64,000 bases of DNA from Bigelowiella natans CCMP2755. Its lineage: Eukaryota > Cercozoa > Chlorarachniophyceae. The notes beneath the pieces are model-generated. The model saw nothing but the letters and a program-made list of their open reading frames with translations, searched no databases and was not told the origin of the DNA. The first letter of the stretch is position 1; each line of letters begins with the position of its first letter. A program made the position numbers and the translations under genes. Positions 47,985 to 59,782 of the stretch are shown here, piece after piece. The stretch is from NCBI GenBank assembly GCA_000320545.1, contig ADNK01000828.1, positions 62,001 through 126,000 of the forward strand. Reading direction: 5' to 3'.

Positions 47985-49206
47985 CAGCAGCAGTAGTGAT
48001 AGTAGTAATAATAGTAGTATATCTCAAAAAAGGAAACTGTTTAGATTAAAAGTCATTCTTGCTAGCTTATAAGTCGACGGTGGTGCTGTTTGAAGGGGGC
48101 CAGTAGCGCGCTTCAGTTTGCAGCTTGCAGGACTCTTCCACATGTATGCACAGGTTTGTCGGCTACGATGAAAAGAAAACAGAAAAATGAAACTAAAATA
48201 AGGAATCTTCTTAAAGGCAAACCTGTACTGGTCTCCCGGAGGATTGAAGTCATCAATTAGTCCTCACCAGGACGCTCAGTCTGTATTCATAGTTCAACTG
48301 TCAGGTATGCTTCGAAGAAGAAAGTAACTGACGCCATAAAGCAACATGCACCCACCCGCCCAATCCCCCCTCATACTCAAAATCACACACATCAGGTTAC
48401 AAAACTTGGAAGCTGTTTCGGAGCAAGGAAAAAGTCAAGGAGGTAGATAATATGAATTTATCACTCTACAAATTTGTACCGGGTTAATTATTATTAAGGT
48501 TCCGAACGGTGAATTGGCGTTGAAACGAACGCATCAAGGCAAAGGAGAAGACATTCTAAAAGAAAGTGATATTGGAGGAAACTCGGGGGTGATTCTTGAA
48601 GCACGGTTGTCTCCTGGCGATGTACTCTTCATTCCCAGAGCAATGTTCCACTCAACGACAACAGCGGGCGAAAAAGAAGATTCTCTTCATATCACCGTAC
48701 CGATGACTTTGAAACAGCTACTTTGCTACTAAGTTTAACCCTAGCAAACATTCTGGTTATAATAACGTACAGATCGGAATCGAAACAGAGACAGATGGTT
48801 TGGTGTGGGGCGACATTCTTACTAAGACGCTCTCTAATGTTGCTACGGAAGCTCCGATCTGGAGCCAGAATCTACGAGAATCCATTCCAATTCGTGGACT
48901 TCGATCCCCTCAAGACAAAACGTTCCTGAAGGAAACTGCGGTTGAACGCTTAAAAATATTGATAAAGAACCTCGAGACCATCCCTGAATCTACATGGGAA
49001 AAGGTATGTTAACCACAACTAGAATACCAGCAGAACCGTTTGTTTATGCTAGAATATTAATTCAGGCTCTTGGGGACACGCTCTCACAGACGTCCTATTT
49101 TTTAGAATCAAAGTGGGCACAACAACGCAGATTTCTAGAGAATTTCGAGTCTCGCACAAAAACATCGACTAGAACTTCCCAATCCGTACGCAAAGAGGAG
49201 TTGTAA
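47213..49206 (+). CDS. Cupin_4/JmjC Fe(II)-2OG oxygenase with signal peptide
   Basis: Exons 47213–47347, 47421–47440, 47553–47636, 47699–47774, 47814–47929, 48096–48153, 48217–48304, 48396–48442, 48499–48696, 48773–49003 and 49066–49206, in phase, 397 aa. It resembles the ribosomal-oxygenase branch (YcfD/MINA53/NO66). RPAVIHSSNQ opens the cupin; LYWSPGGLKSSISPHQDAQS carries the HxD iron ligands; VFIVQLSGYKTWKLF and LSPGDVLFIPRAMFHST supply the final His; SLHITIGIE follows. A C-terminal helical domain (WGDILTKTLSNVA) fits the same family. Unlike nuclear or cytosolic relatives, it begins with a signal peptide (IRLRSCLLFVLLATQITVSL), so a plastid or secretory substrate is inferred. Exon 2 is only 20 nt. 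Intron 5 starts with (GTA)n. Confidence 0.85.
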
Positions 49207-49936
49207 TGAATAACCTTTTCAAATACAAACTATGTATACTTGTGAAGCTTCGGCGCATTTGACTGCACTAGATAGTACCCCAATAAGCTACAATCCATAC
49301 ACAAGCAGCGCGTATGAGCCTGTACGCAGTCTTAAGGTTGGCTAACAGTCGTTGGAATTACCCACGGGATTAAAGCACAGATGATTTGCAAATTGTGAGG
49401 TAGTAAGCTGCAGTCATAATGCGAGCTACGAAATAATGAAGGGCGAAGTAGATGCATGATATAGCTATGTTCTTTCAGCGTAAAAATTATTTTTGACCGC
49501 CATATGCATACCCGTCCGAAAAGACCAAAACACAACCAATATACTATATCATTACATGGACTATGTCCAGCGTGCTATGTAGGATGCTGCACATATCTTA
49601 GATATATGCATACATGTAAGATGGATAAACCAAGCAACTCGTCATGAGTAAAGTTGAACGCTAAGTGCTTGCGCACACACGTAAACAAGTGCATGCATTT
49701 TCTTTGTATTTACATTCCTCAGATAGCAGCATGCATCGCTAATAATTTATAAGCTGCAGCACAATACCAAGCACAGCACAATCAAGCACAGCACAGCTTC
49801 TAAAGGATATTTAGCAATCGTCTGTCCTATGCTTCATGGCACTGGACAGTCACCACATAATATAAACAGGTCATAGTTTATCCTTTGGAGCAATTACGAA
49901 AGAGTAGATGAATAGACGCGGTTCATGTGCTACTTC
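49207..49936. other. Intergenic, no gene seen
   Basis: Convergent interval with ATGCAT and GTGTACGC palindromic words. No coding chain was found. Confidence 0.5.
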
Positions 49937-51225
49937 TCAGTGGAATTCGTTGCCCCAGTTGAATTCTGGCTTAGTATTGCACTGAAAACTTGTTTCATAA
50001 AAGCATTCCGTTCCTTGAACAAAAAAAGTGAAAAGTCAACATTCATTCGATACGATTCCTCGGTTTTACCTCTATTGCTCCTATTGGAGAATCGCTTTGG
50101 CCTGCAGCTCCCATTATCTGAAACTTCGAATATCAGATAAGAAATGATGTTTTTGGCGTTTGACAGACCGATCCAAGGATGCCATTGCTGATCTCTCCAG
50201 CTCTTTGTGCCATCTTCCTGGTGTGGATCTGATATTTCGAGAGACTGAATGAGTGGAAAATATTGACGATTTTCTGATATCCTCACCTCCCATTCGGAAC
50301 TATTTGACCCATACTTCTGTGTGATTTCCCATTGCTTATCAAGGCTTTGGTTGTAGGAATAGGACAGGTTTCAGTGGGGGATAATTCTCGCAAGAATAAT
50401 AGTACACACCCTTCGTCGATAAGCATATTGAGGGCTCCGAGTCTGCTATGAATATTCTGCAAATATTTCATTCGACTTCAGGAAGAGCAACGATTGCATG
50501 AAAGAAATATGATTATTACAGATGATTTCATGTTTGTATCCCAAGCATTGTCCTTGCTGCTACCATTATGTAAATCAGATTCTAACTCTGGAAGATTTCT
50601 CTCGTGATTTTCAGAGATACTATCGTCGTCATTTCCAGGATTTCGTTGCAGCAATTCTGAGCAGTTTTGAAGCAAACCTTCCAGACCTCCTGGAATCCGA
50701 CAATCTTCGGTTGGACAGTCTGTGATGCGCCCGAAGTCTGGCCCCTGTAAACTTCAATCACTCACCCACGATAAGAATGTATGACTCATTTTTTCTTAAG
50801 AAAGGCTAACCTTCGACCGCATCATATGTTCGAGTTTTTCATCAGTGATATTTTGATGGCAAAATAGCTGAGAATGAAGTGGTTTGTTAAAAATTTCAGT
50901 TGAATTAATGAAACGAAAATAATACTTCTTCTAATTCTTTTAAGTCTTCGCTAAGTGCTTTAAGGCTGTTCTTGCTTTCCATCATAGTTCCTCGCCCGCC
51001 GTTCCTTTCGGTGAGATGGCTACTTCGCGGCGTCAAATGCTGCAATTTTTTGGAATGACATTGTCCATCATCTTCTAAAGGAAATCCAACCCTTCTTGAC
51101 AGCTGCTCGTGTGTTGTGATTGACAGCAGTATGTTAGCAACGGTGATGAATGGAAGAACAACACGACAAATCCATAGGTAATGCCGATGGGAAATAGTAG
51201 CTTGGTTCCGACGATGAGTTTCCAT
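49937..51225 (-). CDS. 295-aa type II membrane protein, unknown function
   Basis: Exons 51225–50926, 50867–50811, 50744–50520, 50456–50410, 50344–50287, 50244–50169, 50117–50070 and 50013–49937, all in phase. The N-terminus is basic (METHRRNQATISHRHY), then a membrane helix (LWICRVVLPFITVANILLSI). The lumenal or stromal part has a coiled coil (SKNSLKALSEDLKELEE), Cys-rich stretches (GRITDCPTEDCRIPGG; NGSCRPKRFSNRSN) and a C-terminus with Trp and Cys residues (TECFYETSFQCN, FNWGNEFH). Paired cysteines suggest disulphides in an oxidising compartment. Family not recognised. Confidence 0.6.
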
Positions 51226-51806
51226 AATTCAGATAATGTCGACGCCCTTAGCTTTTCGATTCACAATTGGTTTCTCTAAGGTTCCAATCTATCAATGGAA
51301 AATGAAAAAACCCTGGCTCAATTATGGATTTCCATGGACCTCCTCTAATATAGTATCCTCCATGAGTTCCAGCAGGGAGTTGTAATGGGTGGGGGGGAGG
51401 GCGCTTAATGACGGTGTATCATAAAGATAGGAAGAAATATCTAGTATAATTACCAATAAAGTATATTGTCATTCAAAAAGTATTATCAAGTTTATTTTTC
51501 GAAATTGTATCGATTTATCCGGGACACAAAATTTTTATATCCCTACACATAATACAAATACCTAATGAAAAATAGTCTATTATTCGAACGCACATTCCTG
51601 TTTGCTGCTGCAAAGAGAAGTGGTGCGATGTGAGAATATGTTCTCCTAGAAATGATGGAAGAAGTATCGTATGTTAGGCATTACGAGTATATGTCTAAAT
51701 CCCAAATTTGTTGTTGTCGCAGGTAGAAGTAGGACTGCATTTCGTATTATCATCGTCCTGTTTCGGAGGGAACAGCAGAACACCATTGCAGAACAGACAT
51801 GTAGGC
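51226..51806. other. Intergenic, no gene seen
   Basis: AT-rich divergent region between the type II membrane protein (−) and the DPH3-type gene (+). No coding chain was found. Confidence 0.5.
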
Positions 51807-52590
51807 ATGTCAAGGGCCAAACCTAATCTCCTCCTCCTGCTCCTCCCCATCCTGTCCTTGTCTGGAAAGCAAGTCAATAATCACCCAGACAGAGTTGACG
51901 AGGGTTTTTCTTACCTTGAAACAAAGTAGGAATCAAATTCAGAGTTTTAACTGGCTCACACTCAGGCGCTGTATCATTTATTTCACCTCATATCTGCATA
52001 GAGAGAGAGAGAGAGATCGACACACAGTTCACTTGATGATACCATCAGGCGGCCATATTCATGCCAAACTAAGGCTCGCTCTACAAGGTTCCCTGTTTTT
52101 CTTCGCGGAGGGGATAAAGAGGTGGTAAAAGCTGGAATCAATGGAGAATGGGATTCGCTTGTGAGCGCATTTGAAGAAGGTATTATGAAGTTCCGCTCAT
52201 GCTGCACCAATCATGGAATAAAAGTGGGTAAAATATCAAAATATTTGCTACGAAATTCAGGGTGCGACGATGAAGCCGAAGAGATTACGTATGCAGAGCT
52301 TCGTTTGGAAGAAATGGACTACTTTGCAAGTGAAAACAAGGTAGCATTTCTGAGGTTGTACGATGTGTACGCATGATATATTCTGTTACATTATCACCTC
52401 ACAATTGGTGATATTCTACTATAGGAAGCTCCTTATGGGCCTGGGTTTTATTATCAATGCCCTTGTGGGGATTTATTCTATATAACCAAGGTACTATCAA
52501 AGATCATAACATTAAATTCTCCTGGTGTGTTAAATATGATTCAATCTGAAATGCCACGTGAAGTGGGTATATACGCTATGTGTTGTAATA

Positions 52591-52634
<44 letters not shown>

Positions 52635-52733
52635 GAGGACCTTCTGGCAGGAGCGAACATAGCGCGATGCCCCAGTTGCACCCTCGTAATTGAAATTCGA
52701 AATCCAGATTCCATCATCGACTATGCTAAATGA
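51807..52733 (+). CDS. DPH3/CSL-type zinc protein with N-terminal extension
   Basis: DPH3 is a small redox zinc protein that donates electrons in diphthamide synthesis and to Elongator. The C-terminal part is clear: YAELRLEEMDYF, YYQCPCGDLFYITKEDL and IARCPSCTLVIEIRNPDS, with the CPCGD and CPSC zinc cysteines. Exons 52111–52340, 52425–52490 and 52635–52733 are certain. Upstream exons 51807–51925 and 51966–52087 join in phase only through a 23-nt intron. They add a signal-peptide-like start (MSRAKPNLLLLLLPILSLSG) and about 100 extra residues. Normal DPH3 is about 80 aa without a leader, so the gene may really start inside exon 3 and the upstream exons may belong to something else. The last intron contains (TA)n. 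Confidence 0.75.
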
Positions 52734-53724
52734 AAGATAAGAGAAACGTTAAACTGCGTAGAAGGGATACATCTTATCGAAAACTGATTCTGCGTGCGAC
52801 CTTCAGATGTCTGCGAAGTCGTCTAGTTGTTTCCTACATCTGATTACATCGCTACGCCCATACATGCCATTACAAGTCGTGTATGCGCATATATGTAGCT
52901 ATACATCTTTTAGCTTTTTACATGCATGCTCTATGTATGTGGGTGTATGTTCTCCATCTTGTGGAATTGCCGCGCACACTTTGGTTTCACTGGGCTAGTC
53001 TCGTGCATATAAATAAGCGTGCTTCGAAGCATGTTGAGAGAATGAAAAGGCGACTATGACATCATCCAGACATGCTGAATGCGATGAAAGCCAATCATAA
53101 ACCTCAGACATAGTATTAGTTATAACATGCAGCGAAATACGGATTATGTACGTTTCTATTGTTAGATGTTAAATCTAGAACATCATAACGTGCACTAACA
53201 TACGTAGTGTCGCATTGCATCGCACAAATACGATATAAGCTGCATAACTCTATGAACGTATTCGACCGCTTGCGCTGTACTAGTGTATGCAGCTTCCACT
53301 CACCACCTCGCTATCTATTTAGCACGAAGTATATGAGCGATGGCCGATCAAGTGGTGATGGCAACGATATAAAGAGATAGTAGCTTCAGCGACCTCCACG
53401 ATCTATTATTGCACAACCACCAGTACTCATTTTCACACATATACAGATATATAGGATACTGCAACTTCTGCATGTTGGCGCTCTGTAGCAATAAAATGTG
53501 CATACATTTCGTACGCATGTCACTAGACAAGGCAGATATAAGCGCATCGTCATCAACTTTATTGTCAAACGTCACAAGTTGAAGGTATCTATTAGCAAAG
53601 ATGGAGTGATGAGAAGCCAGTCGATGCACATAAGGCGCTAGTATAGCAGTACATGTAACTACTTCGTCTCTTGCTGATATGAAGGTTTGTGACAAATAAT
53701 TCTTCCCGTTTCCGGAAGTTTAAG
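52734..53724. other. Intergenic, no gene seen
   Basis: AT-rich convergent interval with ATGCAT and TACGTA words. Short frames lack splice chains. Confidence 0.5.
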
Positions 53725-54833
53725 CTACGATGCAGGATTGACTTTTAAGAAACGAACGCACCAGTTAGACATATCATAATACGTCTCCTCTACACGAACA
53801 ATAGATGTGGAAGATATCCTTTGGTTGCCTTCTATGCTGCCATTTTTTACATTCTCGGATTTCATAGTCTCAGCGGCCTCCATTAGCAAGCTTTAGTATG
53901 CATGGACTGTCAAACGTTTTCAATGAGCACAATAAATATTCACAATACCTTTGTAATTCTCCTCGCTTATACACATGACAATATCTACTCAGATTAGAAT
54001 AATCAGATTAGAATAATGAGAAATTCCTCGATGTTAATTTCACATAATTTAATGGCTGATTACCGCTGGAAAACAAGGCTATTCTTGTCCTTTACAAAAG
54101 ATGCAGCTTGGACACCATCCATCTAGTGAATATTAGACTTTCAGAGCAAAACATTTCTAGGTTTGTATAGTTGTCAATCACCTGTTGGGGATGATGGGAC
54201 TGCAATCGGAAGTGAAACGGTACAAACACGTCCTGTTATGCGCCGAAATTTAGTCGAGTGGCAGGTACTAGTACTAATCTCTTCCTTCTTTAGAATGTTT
54301 GAGAGTAGGATAAAAGAATGGACAGCAACCTGAGCTGGAAATTTTCTCGCACCTTTATCGCCGTCCATCTTGAAAAAATAGTATTAAATAATGAATCTGC
54401 CGATATTGATCTTATAGCATGTTAGGTTGCATTTATCCTGATAATGATTGCTATCACCTCGCCCTGTTCAAAAGCCCATGCATACACCAGTCCTCGTCCT
54501 CCAGGTCGGAGAACCCTATTGTATAGACGCGCTATCGTCATTTTTTGATGAAATACTATATTTATAAACAACTTTCACTACCTTATTAATTCACGTAAAG
54601 CAGCTAAACGCCTGACAAGCGGAGAGAGCAATATTAATCACCGATTCTGCAACCGCATCTCTACAGCTTTCTCACACCTTGCCTTGGTAGAAAGGTGATG
54701 GAGTACTGCAATAGATATCGAGCCGTCGAATGAGTTGCTAAACTCAACGAAAATAGGATTAGTTTAATAATTTGAATCAGAGATTGGTTAACGACAGGAA
54801 ATAATTAAGCTGTTGATTTTAGCCTTACTACTA

Positions 54834-54877
<44 letters not shown>

Positions 54878-54986
54878 ACCTGCGGTATGGCGCATTGAGC
54901 GCATCACCAACTTGCGCATCAAACCCTTTAATTCTGATGAAGCCAATTAGTAATCGGAATGCTTTTCTGGTTATCACTGTGTGTGT

Positions 54987-55030
<44 letters not shown>

Positions 55031-55994
55031 GGGGGGGGAGGGGGGGGGGGGATACAACATACCTGCATATTTGTACCAGCTGCGAACTGATATCGCACCC
55101 AATTACTAGTCCTACAAAGTGTAAAGCAACATTTATTTGGAGGGAGTTATCTTCCAAGTTCCAGCATCGGGCGTATCTATCGACCATTGTTGTGGTGCAT
55201 ATATTTTCCGTTTCCGCAACCAAGATCTGCAATGAGAGGGGATGGGGCATTGGATCTGCATACTGAAACGATGAAATCGTCTACACGTGGCCAACCCTTG
55301 TACCTACAATACCACGTATTAATAATTCCCCGCTCATCGCAACATCTTTATTACCGTGTACGGTCCCATTGTGGTGCTATGGCATCATACCTACGATTGA
55401 TTTAAAGATATCTTATCGAAAGGTACGTATACTCACATATTTCGCATTTTTAACGTACAATTTGTGCACATGTCGAATTTCGAGTTTGGGGCACGCTAAT
55501 TCGTCATACAAATTCTCGGCAGGAAGCTCCTTCACCTCAGTAGCCTAAACGTTGAAGCAACCAAAACAATCCATGGATATTATAGTTGTGCGTAGACATG
55601 CAAATGAAGTTTAGAAAATTCGTTTTAATGACGCATCTGTTTGATGTACGCGTCGACGTCACTGTGAAGTTTATTGCTGTTTAGAGCAACCAACCACGTT
55701 TGACTTCCGGGATTCCTTTTTCTTCTGTTCCTCAACACGTCTGGTCTGATTTCATACACGAAATTTCAAATCGTAGTCCGGGAAATATGTATGAACAGTC
55801 TCCTTTTTCGTAGAAGGACTTACCTCCAACGCCTGGACAACTCGAACGACTTTCTGAGTCTCACGCTCCAACGACTGAAACAATCCTAAATATTTGAAAT
55901 GCAGTTGATTCTGACAACAACTTCCACGTCTTGATTGCTTTTCCGATGGAAATAATCCGGATAACCTGTGAGCTGTCGCAGGCAACGTCCCCAT
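53725..55994 (-). CDS. TRM9/ALKBH8-type tRNA methyltransferase
   Basis: This family methylates the carboxymethyl group on tRNA wobble uridine. Thirteen in-phase exons: 55994–55824, 55535–55459, 55390–55355, 55303–55185, 55111–55063, 54933–54880, 54737–54678, 54611–54582, 54515–54458, 54368–54330, 54287–54182, 54156–54096 and 53890–53725 (341 aa). The SAM-binding Rossmann motifs are clear: LIADLGCGNGKYM, VIGCDISSQLVQICR, VGDALNAPYR, NSFDGSISIAVLHHLST, RLAALRELIRVLRPGGR and YAWAFEQGE. The C-terminal YYDMSNWCVRFLK matches the family's last strand. No RRM or AlkB domain is present, so it is like yeast Trm9. An N-terminal extension of about 60 residues (MGTLPATAHRLSG) is of unclear role. Intron 6 opens with GTAGCAGCAG running into (AGT)n. 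Confidence 0.9.
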
Positions 55995-56440
55995 GGATCT
56001 TTCATAGAGGGGAGGTTCGCTGATGCCTGCTCATGTCAGGAGAAGAAATAGCTTTTTCTACACAGCGACAACATAATACGTTGTCGCTCTGCCAATTTGT
56101 CCCTGCTTTTGGACAATGATGAAAGAATATTTTGGTTTAAAGCTGGGTATTCGCCAAGGCCGGGGAATCCCGGGTGGAATTGCCTACCGAAAAAATAAAT
56201 GCATGTACCAAATACTCATACTGTACAACAACGGCTAGTCTATCCAAACTGGTCAATGTTGTGATGTACCTTCCTCTTTCTCCTGAAACTGGTGATTTCG
56301 CATGTCGCAATACTGAAATCATATTGATTGCTCATTGAAAGACACAGAAGAGACGCTCAAACTTTGTCGGTCAGAAGTAAGTCCAGGAAGTCTCACATTT
56401 TCCCCAGGCCCCAGCTCACAAGCGCTGCTTGCTCAGAACG
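55995..56440. promoter_or_regulatory. Divergent intergenic region, TRM9-like / CLASP-like
   Basis: These 446 bp separate the two start codons. No coding chain or clear core-promoter element is visible. The short distance implies shared upstream control or an unannotated 5' exon. Confidence 0.35.
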
Positions 56441-59400
56441 ATGGAAGACTTAACATCCATCGGAACTCCATCAACGAGAGCCGAAAATGCAATTGCAGAT
56501 TTGGAGAATATGGGTATATCTGTTATCACATCAATTTGATACTGCAAGTAATCAGTTGTTTCTATCATTTCAGACCGAGAGGTTTGGAATGCTTATGATA
56601 GTCTCTTGTCACCAGTCCTCAGTCTGTTCAGTGGTGTTCCAAAAAAAAGTAAGCCAAAAAAAGCACTAGATGATAAGGTGCCAAGGAAAAGCGAGAATTG
56701 CGTTTTGGGGGTGAAGGATGTAAACGCGCCTACATCTGTAGACAAGAAGAAACAGGTTGTAATCAATGCAACGATGATAACAATCAGTGCACTTTATCTG
56801 AGGTAAGATTTTAGCAGGAAATTGCACATCTTCGTGGAAGTTTGGAATCTGCTCTGAAATCAAAAATGGAATCTGAATCAGAAATACAAGACGTGAGTAC
56901 AGAATAAATGTTTGTTTATTTTCGTTTGTAATCTCTTCTTTTCAACAGCTGAAGTATCAACTGAAAGTGGTTGAGATAAAGCTCAAGGATAGTGAGGAAA
57001 ATGAAGCACTAAAAGATCTACGGGAAGCCAATGCGGAGCTTTTAAAAGAAAAAGACAATCTTGAAAAGGTTGATACTGTCACCGCGATTATTGATATTCA
57101 ATTACTGTAGTAAACCTGTTAAACGTCAAAATAATTCAGGAAAATAAGGACCTCTCTGAAAGATGCTCGGAGACTAATGCTCTACTCGCGAAATTAGATG
57201 AAGCTAATGAAGCTAAGACATTGCTTGAGAATGAGGTTTTATAGAATTCTTAACTGCGTGAATGTTCCATTCCATGTTACTCTATCTTTTCCTTCTTCCT
57301 TTTTGTTTGTTCTAAGTGTATATTTTGAATATGGTTCAGTTAAACCAGGCAAAACAACTAGAACGCCAAAACTTTTGTCCTGAGGAGGATGTACTGAAAT
57401 TACAAACCAAATTTGACGTCATATCGAAAGAAAAGGACAAGCTACTGGATGAATTAAGTAAATTGAAGGAAAATTTTGAAAAGGTGAGTGAAGATGTTTG
57501 TCTTAGTGTATTTTTTAATGTAAAATAATTGATGCTAATATTTTTCACTAGGCTAAAAGTGAAATTGATCAACTTCAAGCTGATAAGAAGGAGGTCAAAC
57601 TCGAGGAAGCTTTGCTGCAGATTGAGAGCCTCAATCAAAAGATCATGGAGGTGTTCCATACACACGCAAACCCAAAACCAAACTATACTTCTACTTTCAA
57701 TCAATTTTATATTGACATTATAGAATATAAATGAATATTTTTCATCAATATCTCACCATATTTAGTCCGAAGCACTGTCTAAGACCAAGGAAGATGCAGT
57801 AGCTGAAGCAGAGAAAGAAATTGAGGATAAAAAGTATGTTTATGTTTTCGATTTGAAGTAATGATACCAATATCTACTTACATAATTAATGAAAATTTTG
57901 GTCTAAATAATAATTTACTGATCTATGATGCTCTTTGGTTAGAACGATCATATCTGACTTGTCATCACAAGTCACTAGTCTGAACAGGAAGATAGAAGAA
58001 TTCGAGAATATGAAGGTATTCGTTCATTTGAAAGAGAAAAGAAATACAACCTAAGTAAATCGCTAATTTCAGAGTCTTAATTCCGAGCTAACTGAAAGAG
58101 TAAATAAATTGGAAACGGATGCTCAAGATGCTGATCACATTAAGGAAGTTGAGAATTTGAAGAAGCAGCTTGCGTGCATGAAAGAGGAACTTTCTGCTAC
58201 CAAACTTGCTATGGAAGAAGTAGGTCGTCAAGCTGAAAGTGAAGCAACGAAACATGCTGAAGTATCCAAGAAACTAGAAACTGTACTACAGGATATGGAA
58301 AAGAGAAAGGAAGAAAGTAGTAAAAATGAATCTGACGAGAAAGCAAAGAAAGATTCTGAGGTTCAAACCGAAGCATGTTCTAAAGAGGACGATAATCAAC
58401 TTGAAGAGATGAAACAGAAATTGGGGCGTCAAAATGGTGAAATCGAGACACTTAAGAAGCAATTAGATGACGTAAAAGCATCACTCTCCGCCAAGGAACA
58501 ACTTGCCGATATGACAAGAATAGAGTTTGAAACTACAAAGACAATTGTAAAAAAATTGCAGGAGGAGAAAAAGCAGCTTGCGGAGAAAGTTGCAAAATTG
58601 GAGACTGCTTCTTCACAGGATGATAAGGATGTATCTGATTCTCCTAAATTTAAGGTACCAAAGTCTAGAAGAAGATTTACTGCACCTGCGATCACTACCA
58701 CAAATCCTCGTTCCGCCGCATCGTCAGTTTCACCTGCTCAAACTCCACGTGCGAGTGGTACCTGTCCCAAAAAAAAATCGGCATTTGCTTTTGCTTCTCC
58801 AATGACCCCAAAATCTAATTGCAAAAAATCAAAGAGGGCAAATGCTACATCGGAACTAAAGTCCAAAATACCAGCTCCTCGTTTTACTCCAAATGCTGTC
58901 ACGGCGCAGACATCTCAGCCTCTTCTACCACCTCTCAAGCTGGATAAAGCAACAGCACGAGCTCTCAAGGCAGAATTCTTGAAGCAAGCTGATATAATGA
59001 AACACGTGGAAAAGGACAGCGATTGGAACCAACGTATGAAGGCTATGGATGTGCTGAAAACACTTATTGTTGATAAAAGAGTCACTGAAACCAAAATGTG
59101 GAACACAAACTTAAAAAAAATATATAAGACAGTAATGACAATTCAGCTTCAAGATCTAAGATCTTCTATCATTAAGGCAGCTTGTAATCTTCTTGTTACG
59201 ACAGCAAAGGAAATGGGTGAGAGATTTACTGAGCTCTTGAAGTTTTTTATACCCAAGTTGATGAAGCTTCTTTACGTAACCATCAAAATTATATCTGTTA
59301 CTGGGTATGAGACAATGTCAAAAATGATTGCGACTGTAGGATCTCTCCAAGTTATCCCAACTTTGGTCGAACAAGCAACGCACGATAGTCATGCTCAAGT

Positions 59401-59782
59401 TCGGCACAGAGCCCTTGAGTTTATCGGAAGTATGATTGACTCGCACATGGCAAATGGATCTACTTCTTCCTCTCTATTGAGTTACAGGGAAGATACAAAA
59501 GCAACTATGCTAAAGTGTCTCGCAGATGCTGACACATCCGTCAGAGCTCAAGCGAGGAAACTTTTCGCTACATTTCGAGTTGTTTGGCCTGACATTGGAG
59601 CTGCATTGTTTGAAGAAATGGCCCCTGAAACTCAGCGTGCGATTAATCGAGATTCACGCTCAACCTCCGTCTCTAGGAAAAGGAAAAAAGGATTCAAACA
59701 AAAATCTGATAAGTGCAATTCTACATGGTCCTCAGGGATGCTGAGAAAATCTATATCATCCTTAAATAGAGGAAACAAATAG
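56441..59782 (+). CDS. CLASP-like microtubule protein: coiled coil plus TOG domain
   Basis: Exons 56441–56513, 56574–56755, 56818–56892, 56949–57068, 57140–57235, 57340–57483, 57552–57650, 57766–57833, 57943–58015 and 58073–59782, in phase, about 879 aa. Residues of roughly 85–500 form a long heptad coiled coil (LKDLREANAELLKEKDN). A Ser/Pro/Lys-rich linker follows (KVPKSRRRFTAPA). The C-terminal 280 residues are a CLASP_N-type TOG array of HEAT repeats: DSDWNQRMKAMDVLKTLIV, LQDLRSSIIKAACNLLVTT, HAQVRHRALEFIGSM and DTSVRAQARKLFATF, then a basic tail. TOG domains bind tubulin. The order coiled coil then a single C-terminal TOG differs from animal and plant CLASPs, where TOGs come first. All introns are in the coiled-coil part; the final exon is 1.7 kb. 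Confidence 0.85.
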
